Below are positions 1-7,620 of a stretch of DNA of 9,646 nucleotides, one piece after another. The notes under the pieces were generated by a model that saw only the letters and a list, made by a program, of their open reading frames with translations, did not search any database and was not told the DNA's origin. This DNA comes from Bacteroidaceae bacterium (GTDB lineage Bacteria; Bacteroidota; Bacteroidia; Bacteroidales; Bacteroidaceae). Position numbers and translations under genes: made by a program. The stretch lies in the NCBI GenBank assembly GCA_900752815.1, contig CAADWS010000139.1:1-9646 (forward strand), written 5' to 3'. How positions within the stretch are numbered: the stretch's first letter is position 1; each line of letters opens with the position of its first letter.

Positions 1-13
1 AAAGCAACATATC

Positions 14-1880
14 ATGAAGACTCGTGTAATTTTAGCATTATTGTTTTTAGTGAGTTTGGGAACCGGCCGAGCGGCAGAACTTTTTGTCGAAGCCGAAAGT
101 TTCAGCCACAAGGGAGGCTGGGTAGTCGATCAGCAGTTCATGGACCTCATGGGCTCCCCCTATCTGATGGCACACGGAATGGGCAAAGCCGTTGCCGCCG
201 CCACAACCGAAGTGGAGTTCCCGGAAAAAGGCACATACTATGCCTATGTACGCACTTACAACTGGACCGCTCCCTGGTATGACGGAGAAGGGCCCGGACG
301 CTTCACCCTGTACGTCGGCAACAGGAAAATATCCTCCACACTCGGCGCAGCCGGCAACACCTGGATGTGGCAGCCCGCCGGAAAAGTCAGCATTAAAAAC
401 ACTAGGACCACCCTCCGGCTTCAGGACCTGACAGGCTTCAATGGCCGCTGCGACGCCATCTACTTCACCACCGAAAAAGATGCCGTGCCGCCCGCAGAGG
501 GGCAGGCACTGGCCACCTTCCGCCGCCAAAAACTGGGACTCCCCACCACGGCACCCCTGGCCGGGGAATACGACCTCGTCGTGGTCGGTGCCGGCATAGC
601 CGGGATGAGCGCCGCCATGTCGGCTGCGCGCCTGGGCTGCAAAGTTGCCCTCATCAACGACCGGCCCGTTGTCGGCGGCAACAACAGTTCAGAAATCCGG
701 GTACACCTGGGCGGACGCATCGAAGCAGGCCCCTACAAGGAATTGGGCAACCTGCAAAAGGAATTCGGCCCCGTGCGTGGCGGAAACGCCCAGCCTGCCG
801 AATTCTATGAAGACCAGAAAAAGATGGACTGGCTGCTCAAGGAAAAAAAACATCACGCTCTTTACCAACTATCGCGCCGTCGCGCTCCAAATGGAGCAAA
901 GCCGCATCACAGAGATTACCGCCCAACACATTGAAACCGGAAAAGAACTGCGCTTCAGGGCGCCGCTCTTCTCCGACTGTACCGGCGACGGCACCATCGG
1001 CTATCTGGCCGGAGCCGACTACCGGATGGGGCGCGAAAGCCGTGATGAATTCGGCGAGAGCACGGCCCCGGAAACAGCCGACAAGCTGACCATGGGTGCC
1101 TCCGTGCAATGGTATTCCGTCAAGACCGGCAAGAAAAGCAGTTTCCCGGCATTCGACTACGGCCTGCACTTCAACGAAAAAAACTGCGAAAAAGTCACCA
1201 TGGGCGAATGGACCTGGGAAACCGGCATGAACTACGACCAGATTACCGACTTTGAGCGCATCCGCGACTACGGGCTCATGGTGGTTTTCTCCAATTGGAG
1301 TTACCTGAAAAACGGACTGAAAGAAAACAACGACTACAAGGACCGGGAACTCGGCTGGGTGGCCTACATCGCCGGCAAACGGGAATCGAGACGCCTGCTG
1401 GGCGACTACATTCTGAAAGAGGACGACCTGCGCCGCCATGTTGTGCACGAAGACGGCAGTGCGGCCACCACGTGGTCAATCGACCTCCACTATCCCGACC
1501 CCAAGAACGCGGAACACTTCAAGGGCAACGAATTCAAATCGATAGCCCGCCACATCGTTATCCATCCCTACCCCATCCCCTACCGATGCCTGTATTCGCG
1601 CAATGTGGACAATCTCTTCATGGCCGGGCGAAACATCAGCGTCACTCACGTTGCTCTCGGCACGGTACGCGTCATGCGCACCACCGGCATGATGGGTGAA
1701 GTCGTCGGCATGGCCACTGCCATCTGCAAAAAGCACGGCATCACCCCGCGCGAAGTTTACCGATATCATCTGCCGGAACTAAAGTCCCTCATGAAGGAAG
1801 GAGTCGGGGAAAAGGGACTGCCCAACAACCAAAGATACAACGAAGGCGGCACACTGAAGAACAAGCCCGTCGTAAAATAA
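14..1880 (+). CDS. Secreted FAD-dependent oxidoreductase with N-terminal CBM-like domain, frameshifted
   Basis: Predicted exported flavoprotein of the FAD_oxidored type (PF12831-like); its substrate cannot be read from the sequence. Residues 1-20 form a Sec signal peptide (hydrophobic core ILALLFLVSLG, cleavage near GRA/AE). Residues 22-153 look like a beta-sandwich, carbohydrate-binding or golvesin-like domain (starts AEL-FVEAESF, ends CDAIYFTT). A Rossmann FAD motif VVGAGIAGMSAA lies at 191-202, followed by VVGGNNSSEIR. The C-terminal part carries the matching flavin motif LFMAGRNISVTHVALGTVR, encoded around 1615-1671. The frame opened at 14 ends at a TGA at 932-934 after 306 codons, the last 28 of them out of register. 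The remainder reads in another frame to 1880. Removing one A from the A8 run at 843-850 joins DWLLKEK to NITLFTNYRA and gives about 621 residues, a plausible full length. Read literally, this is a 306-residue truncated protein plus a possible downstream ORF from an ATG at 891. Family call is strong; whether the gene is intact is uncertain. Confidence 0.85.
843..850 (+). other. A8 homopolymer at the frameshift point
   Basis: Eight consecutive A bases sit exactly where the reading frame of the FAD oxidoreductase changes. Upstream codons are in the frame of position 14; homologous-looking sequence resumes in the frame of position 852. A run of seven A would keep a single open frame. The possibilities are a sequencing or assembly indel, a genuine inactivating mutation, a contingency (phase-variable) tract, or RNA polymerase slippage restoring some full-length product. 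The sequence alone does not separate them. Confidence 0.85.
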
Positions 1881-1927
1881 AATGGCCCTGTAAAAACAAC
1901 TTTGCAGCATTACCTGCCACAAAACCT

Positions 1928-1971
1928 CGGACCGCATTCCGGCAAATCTCCAACCGCCGGAATGCGGTCCG
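1928..1971. terminator. Perfect 16-bp hairpin between convergent genes, probable terminator
   Basis: Arms at 1928-1943 and 1956-1971 are exactly complementary over 16 bp around a 12-nt loop (1944-1955). It lies 47 bp after the oxidoreductase stop. No T-run follows on the plus strand (GGTCTATG), while on the minus strand the stem is followed by GAGGTTTTG. It may end plus-strand transcripts and also act as a backup for the minus-strand operon. The structure is certain; its function is inferred from position. Confidence 0.6.
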
Positions 1972-2058
1972 GTCTATGTAAACGGCACGCGGCTTCCGGA
2001 GCGGCCTTCCCTCCATCCGGCCCCGGTGCGGAACCGCAGAAACGAGCTACCGGCCAGC

Positions 2059-2093
2059 AAAAAGAAAGGCCCGGGCTGACGTCCGGACCTTTC
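2059..2093 (-). terminator. Intrinsic terminator of the minus-strand operon
   Basis: On the minus strand, arms at 2083-2093 and 2064-2074 form an 11-bp stem with an 8-nt loop, followed by CTTTCTTTTTGC. The one imperfect position is a G-U wobble in minus-strand RNA but a C-A mismatch in plus-strand RNA, so the structure favours minus-strand transcripts. It starts 22 bp past the stop of the 831-residue gene, the expected place for the operon end. Confidence 0.8.
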
Positions 2094-2115
2094 GAATGAG
2101 AGGGAATGAAATATC

Positions 2116-4611
2116 TTACTTGAGCACCTTCTTGCCGCCTACGATGTAAGTTCCGGCAGGCAATCCCTGCAATGCGGTGGCTGCCTTCACGCTCTTGCGG
2201 ACAAGACGGCCATTGAGGTCGTAAACGTCAACATTGGCATTGCCGTTCAGCTGGCCGTTTTCGATGCTGCCGATGCCGGTCACCTCACCGTCGAGGCTGA
2301 GCACGAGCGTTTCCTCAGTTGCACCGGCCACCTTCAGGATGGCTTCAAACGGCTGGAGCATTCCAGTCTCCTCCTTCGCGAGCAGTTCGCCGTTGTAACG
2401 ATAGAAGGCAGCGGCTGCATCGGAAGCCAATTCCACTGCGCTGAACGTACCCACCAGACTGGCATCGCCGTTTCCGTCGGTCAGCGTTTCAGGCATAGCT
2501 GCCACCTCGCCCTTGAGGAAGGTATTCAGCAGAGAATCGCCGCTAAGCTGCACGAAATAAGGACGGTTGGCCTCAAGAGTATCGCTAACTGTTTCGAAGT
2601 TGACCTTGTTGCCATCCATGCCGGCAATGCGATATACCTTGCCGTTAATATCGGTTGCAGGAGCCGCGAAAGGAAGAACGAAGGCAGAGAACTCGCCGGC
2701 CACAGTCGGATGGCTGTAACGCACGGTGTCGGCACGGAACGCCTTGGGAGCATTGAATTCATAGCCGTCGGTCAGCACAAAGAGCGCACAGTTGTCGCCG
2801 AACACCACGTTGAGCAAATCAGTAGCCTCTTCCTTCTTGTCGATATATACAAGGCAGTTGGGGTTCTTCAGTCCGTTCTTCACCTGCTGCATAAGTACGC
2901 CGGCATTCTTCTGTCCGGTAAGGTCGATGCTCGTTACCGTAGGCGGAATCACAGTCACGTTGATGGGAGTACCCGCCCAGGTAATGCTGATGGTGGCCTC
3001 AAGGATACCGTTTGCCCAGACACCGTCAACATCCGTATACTGTCCGTTGAGTTCGATAGAAGTAATGTCCGGATTAATCATTTCAGCGGCATCGCCGAAA
3101 ATGCTGAAGCTTCCGTCATCAATCTTCTTGTAGAGGCTGCCGTCCTCGTTCAGAACGACGTCGGTCAGGTAGATGTCACCCATGTTCTGGCCCAGAAGTT
3201 CAAAGTTGAGGAGTTGCAGGTCGATGGTAGTGCTTTCGCCGTTCTGCACCGGCTCAGTCATTTCCACATCCTGAGCAGGCGCACCCAGCAGAGCGCCGGA
3301 CATGTTGACAAACAGCTTGCTCTGGAAAGCAGCAGCATCCTTGACATATTTCACGTAGTAAACCGTATTCTTTCCACCGGCTGTCACGGTCAGTTGCAGG
3401 ATGCGTGTTGCGGCGTCATAAGCAGCGTCCACGGTAGCAGCAGCACCGTCCTCAGTCGTATAGGCCACCTGCTCTGCGTCATATTCACCACGGATGGAAT
3501 AGTAACGGTTGGTTTCGTTGAGCAAGGATTCACCGTTGACAGTGAGCGAAGACAATTTGGCAGTAGCCTCCTTAAAGAGGAATTTGTAAGTATTGAAGTT
3601 GGTGGCATCCTCCTTCACCGAACCGTCTGCGTTAAGGCAGTCGTTACCGTAAACGGTTACGGTCAGCACATTGCTGTTGGCGTCAAACTCCTTCACCACC
3701 TTGGCGCCACGACCGTTGGTAGTAAAGGTCCAGTCGGCATTTTCGTCATACACAAAGGCTGTCGTATCGGTCGTTTCGCCCGGTACGGGAACTGCCAGAC
3801 TCTGGTCGTTGAAACTGATGGCCATCAGGTCCTTGTTATAGACGAACTCTACGTCGTCAACGAGCAGCGTGGTGTTTTCCTTCATATTGCCGCGGTCCCA
3901 ATAGTCGGCTGCTGAAATAACAATGTTCATCATCGTAGGTGCATCAGCCCCCTCGCTATAAACCAGAGGCACGGAAATGGTTTGCCAGTCGTTGTTGGCT
4001 GTTGTGGTGAAAGTATAGTCGCACGAAGCCACCAGCTGGCCGGCAGCAGTCGCCTCGCCTCTCCCCATGATGGCACGGTCTACGTTTTCACGCTCCTTGT
4101 CAGCCGCATTCTTCATGCCGACCATTGACTTGAAGGTACCATTCCATAAATACGCGATGATATGTGAACTTTCACCGGTATTGTCCGTACGCTGAAAACG
4201 GCCTTTGATGGAGTCGGGCTGGTGGGTGAATTCCACACCGCCGTAAACGCCGCCGTCGCAGTTGGGAATATCCACTCCCGCAGCCACCCAGGGAGTGCCC
4301 AACGTAAGGAAAGCCGGAGCGTTGGAGCCCATCCCGAGCATACCAACGAATGCATTGACCAGTTTGACGGCATTGTTTTCATTAAAAACAAGTTCTTTTT
4401 TCACAGTCATAAAAACCTTTTGATGAACACTGGAACCATTCCAGCTTTCCGGCTCAACGCCGGGACGCTGCCGGAAAGTGTTCTTATCATCAAAGGCTTC
4501 GGTGCTGCCGCAAGCCGTTTTCCAGCTATCAAAATGGCCGTTGGGCAGTTGCTGTGCACCTACCGTAAGCGCCATTCCGCTGGCAACAATTAATGTAAAT
4601 AATTTTTTCAT
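2116..4611 (-). CDS. Large multidomain surface protein: PCMD-like, Ig-like and calycin-like modules, Por-type C-terminal tail
   Basis: Exported 831-residue protein of unknown biochemical role. Residues 1-19 are a signal peptide (MKKLFTLIV, cleavage near VGA/Q). Residues 20-258 resemble a PCMD (putative carbohydrate metabolism domain) fold, beginning QLPNGHFDSW and closing with LLVDDVEFVY. Residues 260-425 look like two short Ig-like beta domains (LTVTVYG, LQLTVTAG). Residues 430-555 resemble a calycin-like barrel, with FVNMSGALLG followed by LQLLNFELLGQNMGDIYL. Residues 556-780 are a beta-rich region common in Bacteroidales surface proteins (NPNCLVYID, ANRPYFVQL). Residues 787-831 resemble a type A T9SS sorting tail (VYDLNGRLVR, LPAGTYIVGGKKVLK). 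It is the last gene of the minus-strand set, 74 bp after the calycin-like gene and sharing its C-terminal ending. Domain boundaries are by eye. The tail could instead be a non-cleaved adhesion module if the host lacks T9SS. Confidence 0.85.
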   Translation of the reverse strand: MKKLFTLIVASGMALTVGAQQLPNGHFDSWKTACGSTEAFDDKNTFRQRPGVEPESWNGSSVHQKVFMTVKKELVFNENNAVKLVNAFVGMLGMGSNAPAFLTLGTPWVAAGVDIPNCDGGVYGGVEFTHQPDSIKGRFQRTDNTGESSHIIAYLWNGTFKSMVGMKNAADKERENVDRAIMGRGEATAAGQLVASCDYTFTTTANNDWQTISVPLVYSEGADAPTMMNIVISAADYWDRGNMKENTTLLVDDVEFVYNKDLMAISFNDQSLAVPVPGETTDTTAFVYDENADWTFTTNGRGAKVVKEFDANSNVLTVTVYGNDCLNADGSVKEDATNFNTYKFLFKEATAKLSSLTVNGESLLNETNRYYSIRGEYDAEQVAYTTEDGAAATVDAAYDAATRILQLTVTAGGKNTVYYVKYVKDAAAFQSKLFVNMSGALLGAPAQDVEMTEPVQNGESTTIDLQLLNFELLGQNMGDIYLTDVVLNEDGSLYKKIDDGSFSIFGDAAEMINPDITSIELNGQYTDVDGVWANGILEATISITWAGTPINVTVIPPTVTSIDLTGQKNAGVLMQQVKNGLKNPNCLVYIDKKEEATDLLNVVFGDNCALFVLTDGYEFNAPKAFRADTVRYSHPTVAGEFSAFVLPFAAPATDINGKVYRIAGMDGNKVNFETVSDTLEANRPYFVQLSGDSLLNTFLKGEVAAMPETLTDGNGDASLVGTFSAVELASDAAAAFYRYNGELLAKEETGMLQPFEAILKVAGATEETLVLSLDGEVTGIGSIENGQLNGNANVDVYDLNGRLVRKSVKAATALQGLPAGTYIVGGKKVLK

Positions 4612-4650
4612 TTTTATGAATTGAATAAATTGGTTTAATATCCTAATTGA

Positions 4651-4681
4651 AGTAGCGGCCGTTGATAGAGCGGCCGCTATT
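4651..4681 (-). terminator. Intercistronic stem-loop after the calycin-like gene
   Basis: TAGCGGCCG at 4653-4661 pairs perfectly with CGGCCGCTA at 4671-4679. A G-U and an A-T pair can extend the outside and two pairs the inside, leaving a loop of about 5 nt. It begins a few bases after the stop codon at 4686. On the minus strand it is followed by TTCAATTAGG, a poor U-tract. It may therefore be a weak or partial terminator, or an RNA-stabilising element that sets the ratio of the two flanking genes. Confidence 0.5.
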
Positions 4682-4685
4682 GGTT

Positions 4686-5306
4686 TTACTTGAGAACTTT
4701 CTTTCCACCCACAATGTAAACGCCCTTAGGCAGATTTTTCAGCGCCTCGCTCTGCTTAACATTGGAACGCAGGCAAACACCGTTGAGACCATAAACGCTG
4801 ACCGGGGCCTGATTGCCGTTGATGTGGTCAATACCGGCTACGATGTCTTCCCCAAAGACAACGCGGATGTTCTGCTGCAAGAATGCCATATAGATATCTA
4901 TGGTGCAATAGAGTTTTTTCTCTGTCATCTTTCCACTCATGTCAATGGGCACATCACCGAGTTCGGGACCATACCAGTCTTTCGATGGGTCATCTCCCGG
5001 AGTGATTTGGATAGTCTGCTGGTGCGTGAACGTCTGCAGTCCTTCTTCTTCTGTTGTTTGCACTTTATCCAGTTTAATGTTGCCAATGTACATATAACTA
5101 TTCTCTGCTGCCTGCAAAGCGAAGTTATTGAGCAGAAAATTGTAAGAGCCATCAGCATTTTTTTCCACGATAATGGTAGACTCCTGCTTGGGAGAAGTAA
5201 CTCCATTTACGGTCACGGTAAGGCTGTCCGTATAGGACGTACTGGTTTGTGCCACAGCGGTAAGGCTGAGCAGGGCACAGCAAAAAGTGAGTAAAATTTT
5301 TTTCAT
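4686..5306 (-). CDS. Calycin-like secreted protein with Por-type C-terminal tail
   Basis: Small exported protein of 206 residues. Residues 1-19 form a signal peptide (MKKILLTFCCALL, cleavage near AVA/Q). Residues 25-152 match the pattern of the Bacteroidales calycin-like beta-barrel family (PF13944-like): alternating beta-strands with the family-type segment FLLNNFALQ followed by MYIGNIKLDKV, and then a strand-rich half with KLYCTIDIYM. Residues 160-206 form a Por/T9SS-type tail (VYGLNGVCLR, LPKGVYIVGGKKVLK). Its last ten residues, YIVGGKKVLK, are identical to those of the 831-residue neighbour. The start at 5306 is the only one that places the signal peptide correctly. It lies 148 bp after the barrel gene, with no promoter box seen between them. 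Members of this fold class bind small or hydrophobic ligands in other families, but no ligand can be named here. Confidence 0.82.
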   Translation of the reverse strand: MKKILLTFCCALLSLTAVAQTSTSYTDSLTVTVNGVTSPKQESTIIVEKNADGSYNFLLNNFALQAAENSYMYIGNIKLDKVQTTEEEGLQTFTHQQTIQITPGDDPSKDWYGPELGDVPIDMSGKMTEKKLYCTIDIYMAFLQQNIRVVFGEDIVAGIDHINGNQAPVSVYGLNGVCLRSNVKQSEALKNLPKGVYIVGGKKVLK

Positions 5307-5454
5307 ACTTTATGGTTTTGTTGTTGATAAATAACTAGGGAAGTACACGCTACTGCCTGCACAACGGATTCACCTGTCGCCGCCGAGGACATTCATCCGC
5401 AAACGGTCCGCACTCCCGGCAGCACGCGCCGGCTTACCGGTCTGGCACAAACGT
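5307..5454. other. 148-bp intercistronic gap inside the minus-strand operon
   Basis: No ORF, tRNA, TAnnTTTG box or strong terminator was seen. It contains only short GC-rich self-complementary pieces such as CCGGCTTACCGG. The lack of a terminator or promoter is compatible with co-transcription of the genes on either side. Confidence 0.4.
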
Positions 5455-6240
5455 TTAGAACAGATAGTTGAAGCCGATAGTGGCGTAAATGGGATAAAGT
5501 TCAAAAGTGACGCTGTGGAAATCATCCGGGAAAATGCCGTTGAGTCCCCACTGCAGATTGGCGTATACCGTCAGATGCTTGTAGGCCTTAAATTCTCCAC
5601 CGGCCTGCACTCCCCAGTGAAAACGCCTCAGGTTGTCGGAAAAGTCGTAGGTAGCACGGCTGACCTCCACCTTCTCGCCCGTGGGATTCAGGTCGCGGAT
5701 GTAACCATTATAGGCTTCACCGTTGAATTTTCCGTCGAACATCCAGGATACGAACGGACCGCCCGACAACTGCCACCGTTCGCTGAGCTGATAGGTGGCC
5801 AGGACCGGAACAGTCAGATAACTGTTGTCGACACTGGTCTTCACATATCCGGTCCACGCACCTCTGATGGCACCGGAACCGTCGGCATTGACCGCTTCCA
5901 TGTGATAGTTTTTGGTATAGGCATCGGTAGTCATGCCTTTTTTCTCCAGGCGCACACCAAGTGCCATGCCCCATTTCGACGCATCGAACTGCTTTTGCAC
6001 TGCCCCTTCAATGGCTATGTTCATGCCGGGATTGTAGCCTTCAATGCTACGAATCTCCGCCGGCAAAGGCATAGGGGCGGTGCCGCCCAGATTGAAGCCC
6101 GCGCCAAGACGGATGTGCCAGCCCTTGATGGCCGCACGCAGGAGATTGTCTATTTTGCCGTTATCGCTGTCGGGGGTGGCGGCAGTGCCGGTGTTGCAGC
6201 AGAGCGCAGCCACGAGCAGAAGCAGGATTTTATTCTTCAT
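5455..6240 (-). CDS. Outer-membrane beta-barrel (porin-family) protein
   Basis: Predicted 261-residue outer-membrane barrel (OMP_b-brl / PorT-like class). The start at 6240 was chosen because MKNKILLLLVAALCC opens a clean signal peptide with cleavage near GTA/A. A longer frame to 6351 adds 37 non-signal residues and would overlap the upstream stop, so it was not used. The mature part alternates aromatic and small residues in short strands typical of barrels (GWHIRLGAGFNLGG, WQLSGGPFVSWMF, FHWGVQAGGEFKAY, LTVYANLQWGL). It ends in an amphipathic strand with terminal phenylalanine, TIGFNYLF, the usual C-terminal signal for barrel insertion. It follows the PCMD lipoprotein gene by 94 bp, so the two products are likely to be made together at the outer membrane. 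Whether it transports, anchors or only structures the membrane is unknown. Confidence 0.85.
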   Translation of the reverse strand: MKNKILLLLVAALCCNTGTAATPDSDNGKIDNLLRAAIKGWHIRLGAGFNLGGTAPMPLPAEIRSIEGYNPGMNIAIEGAVQKQFDASKWGMALGVRLEKKGMTTDAYTKNYHMEAVNADGSGAIRGAWTGYVKTSVDNSYLTVPVLATYQLSERWQLSGGPFVSWMFDGKFNGEAYNGYIRDLNPTGEKVEVSRATYDFSDNLRRFHWGVQAGGEFKAYKHLTVYANLQWGLNGIFPDDFHSVTFELYPIYATIGFNYLF

Positions 6241-6334
6241 GATTGTCTTGTTTTTTTGTGATTGGAGCAAAAGGGAAAACGCCCCTTCGGCTCTTTCGTA
6301 TCTTCCGGCACTGACGGCCGGCGGATTGCAGTCT

Positions 6335-7495
6335 CTATTCAACATTGTCATCCCATTCCACCTTCAACTCGTCAACCAGCAGCGTACTGCCGACGGCTCC
6401 TTCAAAATAGGCTCCCTGACGGCTGGAAGTGGCCACGATGGCAATGGCGTAACCATAGTTCAGGAACCGGTCGTAGTCAAATTCCTTGCCGTTCATGGGG
6501 CGGAAAGGTTCGTTGAAACGGGTCCACTCCTGCGGTTCGCCCGGATTGTCGATGCGGGCAAGGGCTATGATGCGCGGACTGTTGAGGATGTTGTCTCCGT
6601 CGAGCGGAACGAAATTATCAGGGTCAACCTCATAGACTACGGCATAAATATCGCAAGTATCCCTGCGGGTGGGGTCCTTCTTCTTGTTTTTGTCGGTAAA
6701 CACCTCGCCGGCCGTATACTTATAGACTCCGGAGAATGCAACCGGCTTTCCGCCCACAAGCTGCAGGCCGAATCGGGTGGCCTTACGGGGCGTGCCCATG
6801 GCTATCTGCGCATCAAACTCACCGATAAAGAGATTGCCGGCAGCAATAGGCATTCCCACGGCAGAGCCGAAGAAACCGGTGTCGCGGGTAATGAGTTGCA
6901 CGGCATTGCCGCGGTAGCCGAGAGGATAAGCGCAGCTGGGATAATGTTCCGGCGTATGCCCCATGCCGGTAAGGCCAAAGGCAGGATTGCCGCTGCTCCA
7001 ATAGTCACGGCGCGGATTGACCGGGTCGTTGCTGTCCATTTCATACCACTGATAATAACGGCCGCTCTTTTCCAGTTCGAAATGCTCGAAACTGCACGAG
7101 CTGATGACGCTCACCAGCACGAACGAAACGGTATATTCCTTACTCCAGTCCCCATCCTCGGAAACGGCCTTGTATATCTGCGGCTGGCTGAAGTCGCGTG
7201 AAGCGCCGTTGGCTTCCACCCAGACTCCGTTTTCCATGGCATACAGATGCGCGCCCGGCGTCAGGTCGAATTTGGGCGCGAAGGTGGTCTGCCCCGTGCC
7301 TTTGGCTATGATAAAGGTCACACTGGTGTTGGTGATGATGGGCGTACCGATGAGCACCTCCTTATGCTGATTCAACCATACGGTATCAACGCCGACAATG
7401 TCGCATTCCGCGTTCAACGGCTCTTCCTGGATGCAACTGCCCAGGAGCAGAGCGGAACAGATAGCCAGAATGGGGAATAACTTTTTTAGCATCAT
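6335..7495 (-). CDS. PCMD-domain outer-membrane lipoprotein
   Basis: Predicted 386-residue lipoprotein and first gene of the minus-strand operon. Residues 1-20 are a type II signal peptide with lipobox LLGSC and lipidated Cys21. The following IQEEP carries acidic residues at +3/+4, similar to the surface-export signals described for Bacteroidetes lipoproteins, so it may face outward. Residues 25-130 look like an Ig-like beta domain (VTFIIAKGTG, KEYTVSFVLV). Residues 135-382 match the PCMD (PF13201) pattern: FEHFELE, a YWSSGNPAFG segment, FIGEFDAQIAMGTPRKATRFG, and the usual closing strand TLLVDELKVEW. PCMD is a putative carbohydrate-related fold without a proven reaction. Two adjacent ATGs (7495 and 7492) are possible starts; either keeps the lipobox. 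A TAnnTTTG box lies about 60 bp upstream. Confidence 0.87.
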   Translation of the reverse strand: MMLKKLFPILAICSALLLGSCIQEEPLNAECDIVGVDTVWLNQHKEVLIGTPIITNTSVTFIIAKGTGQTTFAPKFDLTPGAHLYAMENGVWVEANGASRDFSQPQIYKAVSEDGDWSKEYTVSFVLVSVISSCSFEHFELEKSGRYYQWYEMDSNDPVNPRRDYWSSGNPAFGLTGMGHTPEHYPSCAYPLGYRGNAVQLITRDTGFFGSAVGMPIAAGNLFIGEFDAQIAMGTPRKATRFGLQLVGGKPVAFSGVYKYTAGEVFTDKNKKKDPTRRDTCDIYAVVYEVDPDNFVPLDGDNILNSPRIIALARIDNPGEPQEWTRFNEPFRPMNGKEFDYDRFLNYGYAIAIVATSSRQGAYFEGAVGSTLLVDELKVEWDDNVE

Positions 7496-7556
7496 GACTG
7501 ATAATATTTGAGGGTTTCTTGCGAACCGGATTGTAAAGTTTTTGGTAAGTTGGGTG

Positions 7557-7564
7557 CAAATTTA
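7557..7564 (-). promoter_or_regulatory. Candidate -7 box of the minus-strand operon
   Basis: The minus strand reads TAAATTTG, matching the Bacteroidetes -7 consensus TAnnTTTG. It lies 61 bp before the lipoprotein start, which predicts a 5' leader of roughly 50 nt. No clean TTTG -33 box is present; the best candidate about 19 bp further upstream is only CTTT, so confidence is moderate. Confidence 0.5.
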
Positions 7565-7620
7565 CAGAAAATCTTGATAAATAAAGAGTTTTTCTGTTTT
7601 TCAACTGCTTTTTCTGTGAA

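Noticed and set aside
2710..3915. 401-codon plus-strand open frame
   Set aside because: It lies wholly antisense to the well-supported 831-residue gene; its translation has no domain or export signal, and the opposite strand explains the sequence fully.
6241..6351. Longer start for the beta-barrel gene at 6351
   Set aside because: The extra 37 residues are not signal-like and would overlap the upstream gene's stop. The start at 6240 gives a proper signal peptide.
5515..7201. Long plus-strand frames (5515-6261 and 6044-7201)
   Set aside because: Both are antisense to the beta-barrel and PCMD lipoprotein genes, and they overlap each other. They are by-products of the G/C-rich codon pattern.
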